A DNA stretch of 32,620 nt from a virus, in the IMG/VR virus record IMGVR_UViG_3300007539_000096, positions 1-32,620 of that record; one strand, written 5' to 3'. Each line of letters begins with the position of its first letter. The stretch's first letter is position 1. Positions 6,334 to 13,100 of the stretch are shown one piece after another. The position numbers were made by a program, and so were the translations under genes. The notes under the pieces were generated by a model, which worked only from the letters and a program-made list of their open reading frames with translations, was not told the origin of the DNA and did no database searches.

Positions 6334-6347
6334 AGTTTGTTTGTTTT

Positions 6348-7325
6348 TTATTGCGCTAGCACTGGTTGTGGTGGTTGTGAGCCGATGATACTGGTTGCAA
6401 CCGTCATTAAATCTTGTGGTTTTACTGAGGCGCTAAACCACTCGCCGTAAATATGGCTTAGGTGTTTGTGCATCCACCCGTGCATTTTTCGCTCAGTGTT
6501 CATTGCTTTAGCGGTTGGAAGAACCCAGTGAACCTTGCACTCGTTCAGCGGGTTGCATTGTGCCCTTGCTCTCATCTCCGCATTCGCGTCACTCATGCCG
6601 ACCTTGATATGCCTGCTGTTTCCGATGCAGTAGATTCCCGGCTTGCGCGACCTTACCTGCTTCAAAGCCATTTTAGCTTCTGCCTTCCTTGCAGATTCAA
6701 TCCTAGCCTCCATTTCCATTTTGTCCTTGGCTGCTTTTTGGATTGCGTCTAAGTCGTATTTACAAACCCAATCGTAACCTACTGAAGATGATAACTTCCA
6801 CGACTTATTAAAAGCCCTGTGTGTGTGTTTGCTCCCCATCCACATGTAACCAGCTACCCCGCCAGCCCCGCGCATTATTGCACCCCAGTCTGAATCTTCA
6901 TTGTCCACCTTCCACATGTATCGCGCAGGAGATATAGATTCACCCTGTCCTTCTTTCGGCGGAAGAACGTCCCTTTTAATCGTTCCGTAATGGTCGTGCG
7001 CATCAATAACTTTGCAGGACTCCAAAAAGCGCACATTTGGGGCTGAAAAGGCTGGATTCCATAGCGTGTCCCCACCGCTCATTCTAGCGTTACCGCAGCA
7101 ATCACCATGCCTACCGTAACTACAAAACATGTTTCCGTTTCTGTCGTTTATGATATACATGTTCGTGTAAATCCAGTGATACCCCCGAGAGAAATGGCAC
7201 AAGCACCTAAAATCATTTCCAATTATCGGGGTTAATCCATCGAAGTATATCTGTCGGTCATCAAACGCACCGCATCCGTGGTATATGTCAAGCCATGCAC
7301 GTAAATACTTTCCGTCCCTATTCAT
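6348..7325 (-). CDS. Protein with C-terminal GIY-YIG / T5orf172-like domain
   Basis: 325 residues. The C-terminal ~95 residues (PGIYCIGNSRHIKVGMSDANAEMRARAQ ... NTERKMHGWMHKHL ... GEWFSA) match the T5orf172/MUG113 branch of the GIY-YIG superfamily: GIY core, KVG, an ER-x-x-H motif and final GEWF. A Lys/Glu/Ala-rich helix (residues ~195-220) links it to an N-terminal ~190-residue domain (AWLDIYHGCGAFDDRQIYFDGL ... MWKVDNEDSDWGAIMRGAGG) that I do not recognise. The start at 7325 has AGAAAGGAAGAA upstream. The 6700-7320 stretch is noticeably AT-richer than its neighbours, suggesting recent acquisition, as for homing-type endonucleases. Nuclease activity is expected from the family but not certain. 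Confidence 0.75.
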   Translation of the reverse strand: MNRDGKYLRAWLDIYHGCGAFDDRQIYFDGLTPIIGNDFRCLCHFSRGYHWIYTNMYIINDRNGNMFCSYGRHGDCCGNARMSGGDTLWNPAFSAPNVRFLESCKVIDAHDHYGTIKRDVLPPKEGQGESISPARYMWKVDNEDSDWGAIMRGAGGVAGYMWMGSKHTHRAFNKSWKLSSSVGYDWVCKYDLDAIQKAAKDKMEMEARIESARKAEAKMALKQVRSRKPGIYCIGNSRHIKVGMSDANAEMRARAQCNPLNECKVHWVLPTAKAMNTERKMHGWMHKHLSHIYGEWFSASVKPQDLMTVATSIIGSQPPQPVLAQ

Positions 7326-7335
7326 TTCTTCCTTT

Positions 7336-7530
7336 CTAAAAATTACCCACCACGCCATGCGTCGAAGCTGAAGAGGCCCAGTTCCTCAGCCTCGAACCGT
7401 GTGCAGTCCAACCCCTTTCCTTTCTATGGTTAGGTTTGGTCACGGTTTGCATGGCGCGGTGGAAAGTGTTTTCGGCGGCGGGACCGGGGTCTGTTCCGGT
7501 CGCTGGTTTAAGTTTAAGAGTCTTTTCCAT
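7336..7530 (-). CDS. Possible small hypothetical protein
   Basis: 64 residues (MEKTLKLKPATGTDPGPAAENTFHRAMQTVTKP, then a basic, Ser/Trp-containing tail). It fills the gap between the GIY-YIG gene and the Cys-cluster membrane protein on the same strand, but has no clear ribosome binding site and an unremarkable composition. I keep it at low confidence; the alternative is a ~200-nt untranslated region. Confidence 0.35.
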   Translation of the reverse strand: MEKTLKLKPATGTDPGPAAENTFHRAMQTVTKPNHRKERGWTAHGSRLRNWASSASTHGVVGNF

Positions 7531-7558
7531 CTCGAATGAGACGCCGCCAAAAGTGGTT

Positions 7559-7696
7559 TCAGTCCTTGTCGCAGTCCTCTTCGCAGGAGCAGCAGCAGTC
7601 GTTGCACCGGTTGCAACGTCCGCCCCAGATTAGCGCACCAAGTACGGTTGTGGCTCCGAGGCAGGCGAACAGTAGTAGAGCCAGGAACGGTGTCAT
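7559..7696 (-). CDS. Small membrane protein with a cysteine cluster
   Basis: 45 residues. Residues 2-23 form one hydrophobic segment (TPFLALLLFACLGATTVLGALIW), a membrane anchor or signal sequence. The rest packs seven cysteines into about 16 residues (RCNRCNDCCCSCEEDC) with an acidic end. The start at 7696 overlaps the upstream stop as ATGA and has AGGAGG 11-12 nt upstream. Such a cluster could bind zinc, iron or copper, or be palmitoylated-like or disulfide-bonded at the membrane. A GTTGCAAC palindrome falls inside the cluster codons (7610-7617). No family recognised. It is unusual among early phage genes. Confidence 0.6.
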   Translation of the reverse strand: MTPFLALLLFACLGATTVLGALIWGGRCNRCNDCCCSCEEDCDKD

Positions 7697-7926
7697 CGCA
7701 TTGCCTCCTCTCTGATGTCGTTGCGAACCATGTTTACGCATTGCTCAAACGTGGCAGCGGTCCATCGCCGTTCGTCCGTTGCGCACCAGACGCTCCATTC
7801 ATCGCTTACCTCGATTGTGACGCCCACGGCTGTGCGGTGCTTCCACTTGCCGTATTGCAAATACCAGCTGCCGGGTAGAAGTGCGTCCAGTGTCCGTGTG
7901 AGTTGTTCGTTCAGTTCTTCGTTCAT
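7693..7926 (-). CDS. Small hypothetical protein
   Basis: 77 residues, family not recognised. It begins with a helix (NEELNEQLTRTLDALLPGSWYLQY), then strands containing many Trp (GKWKHRTAVGVTIEVSDEWSVWCATDERRWTA), then a helix (ATFEQCVNMVRNDIREEAM). The domain looks compact and complete. Start and stop both share ATGA with neighbours (7923-8219 upstream, 7559-7696 downstream), so it is translated as part of a coupled string. Confidence 0.65.
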   Translation of the reverse strand: MNEELNEQLTRTLDALLPGSWYLQYGKWKHRTAVGVTIEVSDEWSVWCATDERRWTAATFEQCVNMVRNDIREEAMR

Positions 7927-8219
7927 TGCAGTTGTTTGGGTTGGCTGTTAATGGTTGCAAGTTCAGACTTAAAACAATCGGCACAGATGCCGTGACTTCC
8001 AGTGGGTTGGCCCCAGGTGCAAAAGCGGATTCTGTGGCCGGAGCCGCCTTTGACGTAGGTGCCGCCGCACCAGGAACAGGTGATGAGTTTGCGTTTGCGC
8101 AGACCGCGCAGCAGTTCCCGGAGCAGTTGCGCCGTGACTCCGATTGAGACGACAATGCCGAGGACGATGATGTAGACGACAGCGACAGGGACTGCCATGA
8201 TGAAAGAGATGAATTTCAC
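7923..8219 (-). CDS. Membrane-anchored zinc-ribbon protein
   Basis: 98 residues. An N-terminal hydrophobic helix (residues ~3-30, ISFIMAVPVAVVYIIVLGIVVSIGV) is followed by a basic stretch (RGLRKRK) and a Cys pattern CSWCGG ... RFCTWG ... CADC, a zinc-ribbon-like unit. The start is GTG at 8219 overlapping the preceding stop; an ATG 8 codons further on (MAVPVAV) is a possible alternative. By the positive-inside rule the zinc unit should be cytoplasmic. Two other frames are open over this stretch but give proline/serine-rich products without structure. Function unknown. Confidence 0.6.
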   Translation of the reverse strand: MKFISFIMAVPVAVVYIIVLGIVVSIGVTAQLLRELLRGLRKRKLITCSWCGGTYVKGGSGHRIRFCTWGQPTGSHGICADCFKSELATINSQPKQLQ

Positions 8220-8473
8220 TTGAGGCTCCCAAAGTTCAGGGTTGAGGTTTTGTCCAGACCGCGCCGCTCAATCCATGCGTCATAGGCTCTGGCTACCTGA
8301 CGCACTGTGTCGCCGCACTCGCAGAAGAGGGCAGGGGTTTCTTTGCGCTTCGGGTTGCGCTGTTGCCGTTCCAGTTCCCGGCACCGCTGGCAGACCCACT
8401 CGCGCCCACCGGAGCATCGTATGGTTCCTGGATTGCCGCACTCGCACTCACGATTCTGTTTTCTTGTTTTCAT
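8216..8473 (-). CDS. Small Cys-rich zinc-binding-like protein
   Basis: 85 residues. Cysteines come in pairs: RECECGNPG, IRCSGG, WVCQRCRE and LFCECGD, enough for two zinc sites. The region between is strongly basic (RELERQQRNPKRKE), suggesting nucleic-acid binding. It overlaps the downstream membrane zinc-ribbon gene by 4 nt (GTGA) and the upstream DnaJ-like zinc protein gene by 26 nt. No SD is apparent, so translation is probably coupled. Family not recognised. Confidence 0.55.
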   Translation of the reverse strand: MKTRKQNRECECGNPGTIRCSGGREWVCQRCRELERQQRNPKRKETPALFCECGDTVRQVARAYDAWIERRGLDKTSTLNFGSLK

Positions 8474-8633
8474 TGTCTTTGGTTGTGAATCCTAGCTCCC
8501 AAGCGTGAATGATTGTCAGTCCTTGCAACTCAGGAGGCAGTTCAGGGTCGATTCCATTGAAGACGCTGCCGCACTCCTCGCAATGGTCGATGCCGCTTCC
8601 GTCACAGAACTGGCACTGTTGTCGTTGCTCCAT
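8448..8633 (-). CDS. Small DnaJ-type zinc-finger protein
   Basis: 61 residues. The start CQFCDGSGIDHCEECG is the CxxCxGxG ... CxxC signature of half a DnaJ zinc centre. The rest (PELPPELQGLTIIHAWELGFTT) is short and may bind a partner. The start at 8633 has a clear GAGGAG site 8 nt upstream. Small proteins with this motif are common in phages, and their role is mostly unknown. It is the first gene of the leftward early block with a good binding site. Confidence 0.65.
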   Translation of the reverse strand: MEQRQQCQFCDGSGIDHCEECGSVFNGIDPELPPELQGLTIIHAWELGFTTKDNENKKTES

Positions 8634-8719
8634 AGGTTTATCTCCTCATCTCGTTCTGCCTCCTCGAGCAGTCGGCGTTGGAGTCGGCGGCTGGGGTGGC
8701 GTTGGGTTTGTGTTTTCAT
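8516..8719 (-). CDS. Doubtful small ORF at the head of the early block
   Basis: 67 residues, beginning MKTQTQRHPSRRLQRRLLEEAERDEEINL, which looks like a plausible charged helix, then a Ser/Ala-rich part that overlaps the better-supported DnaJ-like gene in another frame. There is no SD. It could be a short leader protein, or the region could simply be the untranslated leader of the early transcript. Low confidence. Confidence 0.25.
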   Translation of the reverse strand: MKTQTQRHPSRRLQRRLLEEAERDEEINLWSNDNSASSVTEAASTIARSAAASSMESTLNCLLSCKD

Positions 8720-8722
8720 CTG

Positions 8723-8750
8723 TTGACAGTGGTTAAAAGAGGCTTAGTGT
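8723..8750 (+). promoter_or_regulatory. Putative promoter of the plus-strand RHH gene
   Basis: TTGACA at 8723-8728 (perfect -35), 16-bp spacer, then TAGTGT at 8745-8750 (matches the first, second and last positions of TATAAT). Transcription would begin near 8757, three bases before the ATG at 8760, giving an almost leaderless mRNA. That fits the lack of an SD. The weak -10 suits a regulated promoter. Confidence 0.4.
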
Positions 8751-8759
8751 GCGTGTGCT

Positions 8760-8990
8760 ATGAAAAAAACAGTTGCAAAGACTGAAACTAATGCCGCCGG
8801 TCGGACCTACGTTGGCCGTGGGATTTCGATGCCCGGCGAGCTATGGGAACGGATTGACCGCTACGTGCACGAGGCGTATCCTCGGTTTGCGAATGTGAGC
8901 CACTTCCTTCAGGTTGCGGCTTACAGTGCGATGAAAACTGAGGCAGCTCAGAATGAGCCATCCAAAACAAACTCTGGTCGAGACCGTTGA
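8760..8990 (+). CDS. Ribbon-helix-helix (RHH) DNA-binding regulator
   Basis: 76 residues on the plus strand, against the general direction. The middle (YVGRGISMPGELWERIDRYVHEAYPRFANVSHFLQVAAYSAMK) reads as strand - helix A - turn - helix B of an Arc/CopG-type RHH: strand GRGISMP, helix GELWERIDRYVHEAYP, turn FANVS, helix HFLQVAAYSAMK. RHH proteins bind operators as dimers of dimers through the strand pair. The N-terminus is basic (MKKTVAKTETNAAGR) and the C-terminal tail polar. It is transcribed away from the leftward early block, only about 40 bp from its first possible start, so it is well placed to control that block and itself. Confidence 0.75.
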   Translation: MKKTVAKTETNAAGRTYVGRGISMPGELWERIDRYVHEAYPRFANVSHFLQVAAYSAMKTEAAQNEPSKTNSGRDR

Positions 8991-9133
8991 GCAGCATGTG
9001 ACGCAGCATGGTTCGTGCGTCTGTGCCGTCCATCTCGTAGGCCACGTCCAGCGCCAACGACAAGCTAGTACCCGTGTCGTGGTTTGTAAGACAGGTTTTG
9101 GTGGTGTGACAATTTGAGTTATATTTAGTGTTC
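8788..9133 (-). CDS. Possible RHH-like protein antisense to the plus-strand RHH gene
   Basis: About 114 residues if read from 9133. The part that does not overlap the opposite gene (residues ~1-48) has a segment GTSLSLALDVAYEMDGTDARTMLRHMLLNGLDQ with a strand and a helix B typical of RHH proteins, though helix A looks short. The C-terminal half runs antisense through 8760-8990 and is Arg/Ser/Pro-rich, as chance antisense frames are. No SD. Either a real gene whose tail overlaps a convergent gene by 200 nt, or a remnant. If it is not coding, 8991-9201 holds nothing else I can support except one operator-like repeat. Confidence 0.35.
9083..9101 (+). repeat. Operator-like repeat, copy 1
   Basis: TTTGTAAGACAGGTTTTGG. 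Matches copy 2 (9283-9301) in 18 of 19 positions, exactly 200 bp away, and in part copy 3 on the other strand. Copies 1 and 2 fall in different reading frames relative to the minus-strand frames over them (CLTN versus LSYK), so the similarity is at DNA level. Candidate binding site for one of the RHH proteins. Confidence 0.55.
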
Positions 9134-9201
9134 ATCTGCATCTCGTTTGTGTGGTGTGGTTTATCAAACATCGCACAATGTATGGTATATTCAAGCCAAT
9201 C

Positions 9202-9396
9202 TTATGACTTACCGTTTTGTAATACAAATTGCTCAATCAGAACACGGACTTGAGCCGAAGTGGAGCGACCGTTCAGGTAGGATTTGTAAGACAGCTTTTG
9301 GAGCAGAGACACTGGAATGTGTGATGAAACAACTGTCAGCCTTTCACCTGTTACTCTGTCCTGTCGTTGAATCGCTCTACCTGCTGTCGCTCTCAT
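9202..9396 (-). CDS. Ribbon-helix-helix (RHH) DNA-binding regulator
   Basis: 64 residues. The C-terminal two thirds (RLTVVSSHIPVSLLQKLSYKSYLNGRSTSAQVRVLIEQFVLQ) has the full RHH pattern: strand LTVVSSHIP, helix VSLLQKLSYKSYLNG, turn RSTS, helix AQVRVLIEQFVLQ. The N-terminus is basic (MRATAGRAIQRQDR). No SD precedes the ATG at 9396; a putative promoter at 9407-9435 would start transcription about 4 nt upstream, so the mRNA may be nearly leaderless. It is divergent from a third RHH gene (9495-9656) across 98 bp that hold several repeats. A plus-strand frame covers the same bases but shows no domain. Confidence 0.7.
   Translation of the reverse strand: MRATAGRAIQRQDRVTGERLTVVSSHIPVSLLQKLSYKSYLNGRSTSAQVRVLIEQFVLQNGKS
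9283..9301 (+). repeat. Operator-like repeat, copy 2
   Basis: TTTGTAAGACAGCTTTTGG, one mismatch to copy 1. It lies inside the minus-strand RHH gene 9202-9396. Confidence 0.55.
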
Positions 9397-9406
9397 TGCG
9401 ATTACG

Positions 9407-9435
9407 TAAATATGAAAAATGTCTTACAGGCGCAA
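9407..9435 (-). promoter_or_regulatory. Putative minus-strand promoter of the RHH gene, with an operator-like site in the spacer
   Basis: On the minus strand TTGCGC (9430-9435) is followed by a 17-bp spacer and TATTTA (9407-9412). Transcription would start near 9400, just before the ATG at 9396. The spacer contains TGTAAGACA (plus-strand 9420-9428), the core of the repeats at 9083 and 9283, so a repressor bound there would block the promoter. This could also be a start of leftward early transcription. Confidence 0.45.
9420..9428 (-). repeat. Operator-like repeat core, copy 3 (inverted)
   Basis: TGTAAGACA on the minus strand, followed as in the other copies by two bases and a T-run. It falls inside the spacer of the putative promoter 9407-9435. 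Confidence 0.5.
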
Positions 9436-9447
9436 GCCTTTTTGCGC
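9430..9447. promoter_or_regulatory. Inverted repeat in the divergent intergenic region
   Basis: GCGCAA (9430-9435), 6-bp spacer, TTGCGC (9442-9447). It overlaps the putative -35 of the minus-strand promoter and lies between two divergent RHH genes. A shorter sequence, TACGTAA, flanks it on both sides (near 9404 and 9477). Operator for an RHH dimer pair is the likely meaning; a small hairpin is possible. Confidence 0.45.
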
Positions 9448-9494
9448 ATCTTTTCGCATTGTAATCTTAACCAAATACGTAAAGTGTTGTAGTT

Positions 9495-9656
9495 ATGAAA
9501 GTTAGAGACGGAAAAGTTTTGGTCAATTTCTGGCTAAACCAGGAAGACTTTGAAGCGGCAGAGAAACTGCGGGAGGTTCTGCACCTGCGCCGCAGCGACT
9601 TTTGGCGGTTCCTCCTGAAAGGGATGCGGCTGAAGATGGGTAAGCTTGGCCTGTGA
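9495..9656 (+). CDS. Small ribbon-helix-helix (RHH) DNA-binding regulator
   Basis: 53 residues, plus strand. Nearly the whole protein is an RHH: strand GKVLVNFWLNQ, helix EDFEAAEKLREVLHL, turn RRSD, helix FWRFLLKGMRLKMG. This is close to the 53-residue length of P22 Arc. It starts 98 bp from the divergent RHH gene 9202-9396 and ends 8 bp before the end of the minus-strand metallopeptidase gene, so it is convergent to the late genes. Likely an autoregulated repressor or switch factor; which operator it binds cannot be told. Confidence 0.75.
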   Translation: MKVRDGKVLVNFWLNQEDFEAAEKLREVLHLRRSDFWRFLLKGMRLKMGKLGL

Positions 9657-9664
9657 TGCTGCCG

Positions 9665-9910
9665 CTACTGGTCCACACGCCTGAAGCCCTGCTTCCACAG
9701 CACCTTCGCAATCGCTGTTGCTGCTGGATAAACGTCCTCTTCGGGCTTGTCTGGAAACACCTCGTGCAGACATTCGTGTATCAGTGTGTCCAGATAGTCG
9801 AACGGGCACTGGCGCGGATCCACCTCTATCACGCCGTCGCCGTAGCTCAACCCAACTGCGCCTTCGCGGCCCAGCTTCCGTTCTACGACTCGGATTCTTT
9901 TTCTCACCAC
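9665..9910 (-). CDS. Small HExxH zinc metallopeptidase-like protein
   Basis: 81 residues. The centre TLIHECLHEVFP carries H45-E46-x-x-H49, the gluzincin zinc motif, with a preceding strand (GVIEVDPRQCPFDYLD) and a following acidic residue cluster (KPEEDV) that could supply the third ligand. It is like the short SprT/M78-like phage peptidases, far smaller than full enzymes. The start is GTG at 9910, overlapping the Cys-rich gene by 7 nt. It is the last gene of the late operon and meets the plus-strand RHH gene tail to tail. Possible roles: virion or host-protein processing, or lysis. Substrate unknown. Confidence 0.65.
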   Translation of the reverse strand: MVRKRIRVVERKLGREGAVGLSYGDGVIEVDPRQCPFDYLDTLIHECLHEVFPDKPEEDVYPAATAIAKVLWKQGFRRVDQ

Positions 9911-10131
9911 ACGTCCTCCGGGCAGTGTTCCGCTTCTCTACAGAGCCTGCGACAGCACTGCTTGCTGATGTTGCACGCCTCGAAGGCTTCGTTGTAGTTG
10001 CTGCACTTTTTGCACAGCACCATGCGCACTGCAAACCGCTCCAGAGTGTGTCCCTGCGCAGGCTCGCTGTTCACCTCGTGCCGCCACAGGTTCTGCACCC
10101 GCACACGCCTGCCTGTGACTCTGAACATCAT
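9904..10131 (-). CDS. Small Cys-rich protein
   Basis: 75 residues. The C-terminal half is packed with cysteine: CKKCSNYNEAFEACNISKQCCRRLCREAEHC, eight Cys in 31 residues, enough for two zinc sites or several disulfides. The N-terminal half is a basic strand-rich segment (MFRVTGRRVRVQNLWRHEV). The start at 10131 overlaps the stop of the 1240-residue tail protein as ATGA, and the stop overlaps the metallopeptidase gene, so the three are coupled. Not recognised. Confidence 0.6.
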   Translation of the reverse strand: MMFRVTGRRVRVQNLWRHEVNSEPAQGHTLERFAVRMVLCKKCSNYNEAFEACNISKQCCRRLCREAEHCPEDVW

Positions 10132-13100
10132 ACCAGCGGCACCTCCACCCAGAACTGGTCTGTTAGCAGCGGCGTGTAGGTGATTTCATTCGAAGCCGCA
10201 TTGATTCGTGGGCCAGATGCAATGCGTGCGTCGAAGGGCAGTGGAGGGTTAGCCCTGAGCCACGTCCCGCACGGCACAGTCTCACACGTCACTGTCTCTG
10301 TTGCTATGGCGTCCCAGCACCAGAAGCTGGTCCCGCCGTCATCCGTCCAAACGCTGGTGAAGCCGCTGCTGTTGTCGCAGTACTCCTCCGAGCCAGGAGC
10401 CCGCTTGCTGCCCTTGCGCTCGGTGTAGGTTGTGCGGCTGACTCTGGCTATGAAGCCACCAAAGTTGTTTTCCATCAGCTCTTTCACACCGTCAGGCAGG
10501 CAGTATTCCCACGCCGTGTCCCAGTAGATGCGATGCATGACCCTATCCTCTTCGCAATGGATGCCATCTGGGCTGTAGTTGGACTCGATGCTGCGCCGCA
10601 CCTGCTTGGCTCCATCCAGCCAGCCGTAGCTGCCGAACAGCGTGTCAGGAGCAGGCCCGGTCACGTTGTCGAGCATACCGTTTGTGTAGGTCAGGTTTAC
10701 GTCAGCGGTGTAGTTGTCATACTGGTATTGCAGCTTAGTCGGCACCGGAAGCCGCGCTTTTGTGAGCAGGTTGAGCATGCGCGAATGCCGGTTGAAAGTG
10801 TCTGCATAGATGTTCGTGTTTGGCATTGGACCGAAACCCTCTGGAACATCGTCTCGTGCTGCGTCTCCTATGAATCCAGTCCATCTGGTTCCGTTTGCTT
10901 CGTATTGCAGGTTTTCCCATGAATAATCGTATAGTGTTCCGTAGTCGCTGAAGCCGACCGGGTTGTTTTCGCAGACATGTTGCAGGCTCAGTGCCTCATC
11001 CATCCACCCTTCACATCCAGCCCGCAAATACAGGTCCAGTTTCTGGTGTTCGTCCACGGTCATGCGCGTGTCCCAGCTCTGGACCGTGTCGTTGCCGTCG
11101 TCGTATGGCTCGTTCTGGAGCGCGACTAGGAACACGGTAGGATAGCATGCTCCATAAACGTCAGTCGGTGCCGTGTAGCCGCCGTAGTCACCCAGCGATG
11201 CCAGCGGGCACTGCCAGTGACCATTGTTTAGATGCACATGGTATGACCGAAGAGCATTGTCAATCGTCCTGTAGCCGTTCAGCCCTGTCAGTTCGTCCTC
11301 TAGGTCTGTGACTGTGCTTGGCTTGGTTCCGCCCAAGTCCCACGTCGGCGCGGTAGCTGACCAGCTGCTAGGTGCGTCCTCGTGCGTCTGGAACCTGCCA
11401 CTGAAGGTGATTTTGACGATGTCCGCGTCCCAGTCATGCACCACCGCAGATTCAACCTCAACCGGCGGCTCGTAGACGCGGCAGCTCTTTCTGAATCTGG
11501 TGCCGTCCACCATGTAGCGCGTGTCGTGGTTCGCGCCTTCCACGTATCTGTATCCGGTCGGCGCTTCTGGTGCATAGAGTGCGGACTGGGCGCGTGGATT
11601 GCCTTTTGTCGTTGCTCCAGTGGCAGAATCCACGGTCACCGTGTAGTTGTAGCTGACAAATCCCACGAGCGCCGCTGGAAAGTCGTTGCTCTTGAAATGG
11701 CACCGGTCGCTGAACGCCCAGTAATCGGAATACGCGCTGGGTTTATAGATGCTGCTCTCGCTCGGGTCGTAGTGCTTAGGTTCAACGAAGGAACACCAGC
11801 GGTTCGTCCATCCGTTTTTCAGCGCACTGCTTCTGATGCCGTCGTAGACATAGACTGACGCCGTTCCGTCTGATGTGTAGGTCTTTGCCGCTCCAGCTGT
11901 GAATGTTGCTCCGTCGCCGTAGTTGCCGCCGCCGTATTGGACGCTGCCTGTGCCTTTGACGATGTATGTCTCGCCTGGTTGTAGGCTTCCACTTGCAATG
12001 GCATCAGGCGGTGGAGCGATTCCTGCCAATAAATCAACCCTGCTGTTTTTGAGTCCATAGGCATAGCGTTTGTAGTAGAGAATGGATTTGCCGTCTGCCA
12101 CCTCGTAGGCGACGAAATTGCGCCGTGGCAGGATGTGCAGGCATTTGTTCGTGAGCCGCCTAGCCACGTCATAGAGCGGGTTACGGTTCACCTCTGGGCC
12201 GCTACTGATAGGCCAGCTACCGACGATGCAGCCGTAGCGCATAAAGTTGTCACCGATGGCTTTGCTGGTCTCGACGTCAATGCCGCGGCCATCCACCTGC
12301 CGCCCGTTGCCAGCCGCAGCTAGCCGCAGAATCATTGCCGCGTCCCAGTGGTCAGGTTTCCGGTCCTCCAGCTCTGCGAACTCGCACCGTATTTCTCCAT
12401 CTGCGGAAGAAAACCGCACCTGATTGCCGATGCGCACCTTCAGTTCAGACCGTTGCGCTGCGTTGCTAAACCAGAACAGAGCAGAAGCGTTGCCGTCGTC
12501 GTCAGGTGTAAGGCTGGTGCTGTAAAGCTGGGTCGCACCGTCCAGAACCTGAACAGTCGCCGCTGTCTCCAGTTCCTTGGCCTTTACGAAAACGGCGGCG
12601 GCAACAAAGCCGTCTGCGATTGCGTATGAGGTTCCGCCTGTTACCCACCTTGCTTCTGTGCCGGATTCGTGCTGTATGGCTCCGGTGATGCGGCAGCTTG
12701 GATACTGCACGTCAATCGCGGTCTGGTCAGGACTGAGTGTGCCGCGTGCAGGAGCAAGCGCGTATTGGCGGGTAAAGAACCTTTGTGCGTCAAAGGCTAT
12801 GGACTGGATTTTGAATGTGTCTTTGATTCTCTGGTATGTGCTGCCACGGAAGTCAGAAGCCATCGCAGCGACGATGCGGTTTAAGTGGTCTCCGCCTGTG
12901 TGAACTAGGTCGCCGTATCCTTCATACGGTCCCTCAATCCAATCCTGCAACGGGAATACATCTGTTGAATAATCAGCGCAGTCTGTTGAGTTGCTGACAT
13001 ACACAATATATGACATGCCGCCCTTAACTATGCCCTGTATGTGCCCATCGCCGTGCGTCTCTGAACCGCATGGACAGCCGCCAGCGTATGTGATGACCGG

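Noticed and set aside
7799-8232. Two alternative minus-strand frames over the membrane zinc-ribbon gene
   Set aside because: Pro/Ser/Thr-rich or His/Arg-rich without structure; the chosen frame has a membrane helix, paired Cys and coupled ends.
9147-9464. Plus-strand open frame over the minus-strand RHH gene
   Set aside because: No domain and Leu/Ser-rich antisense character; the minus frame shows a full RHH pattern.
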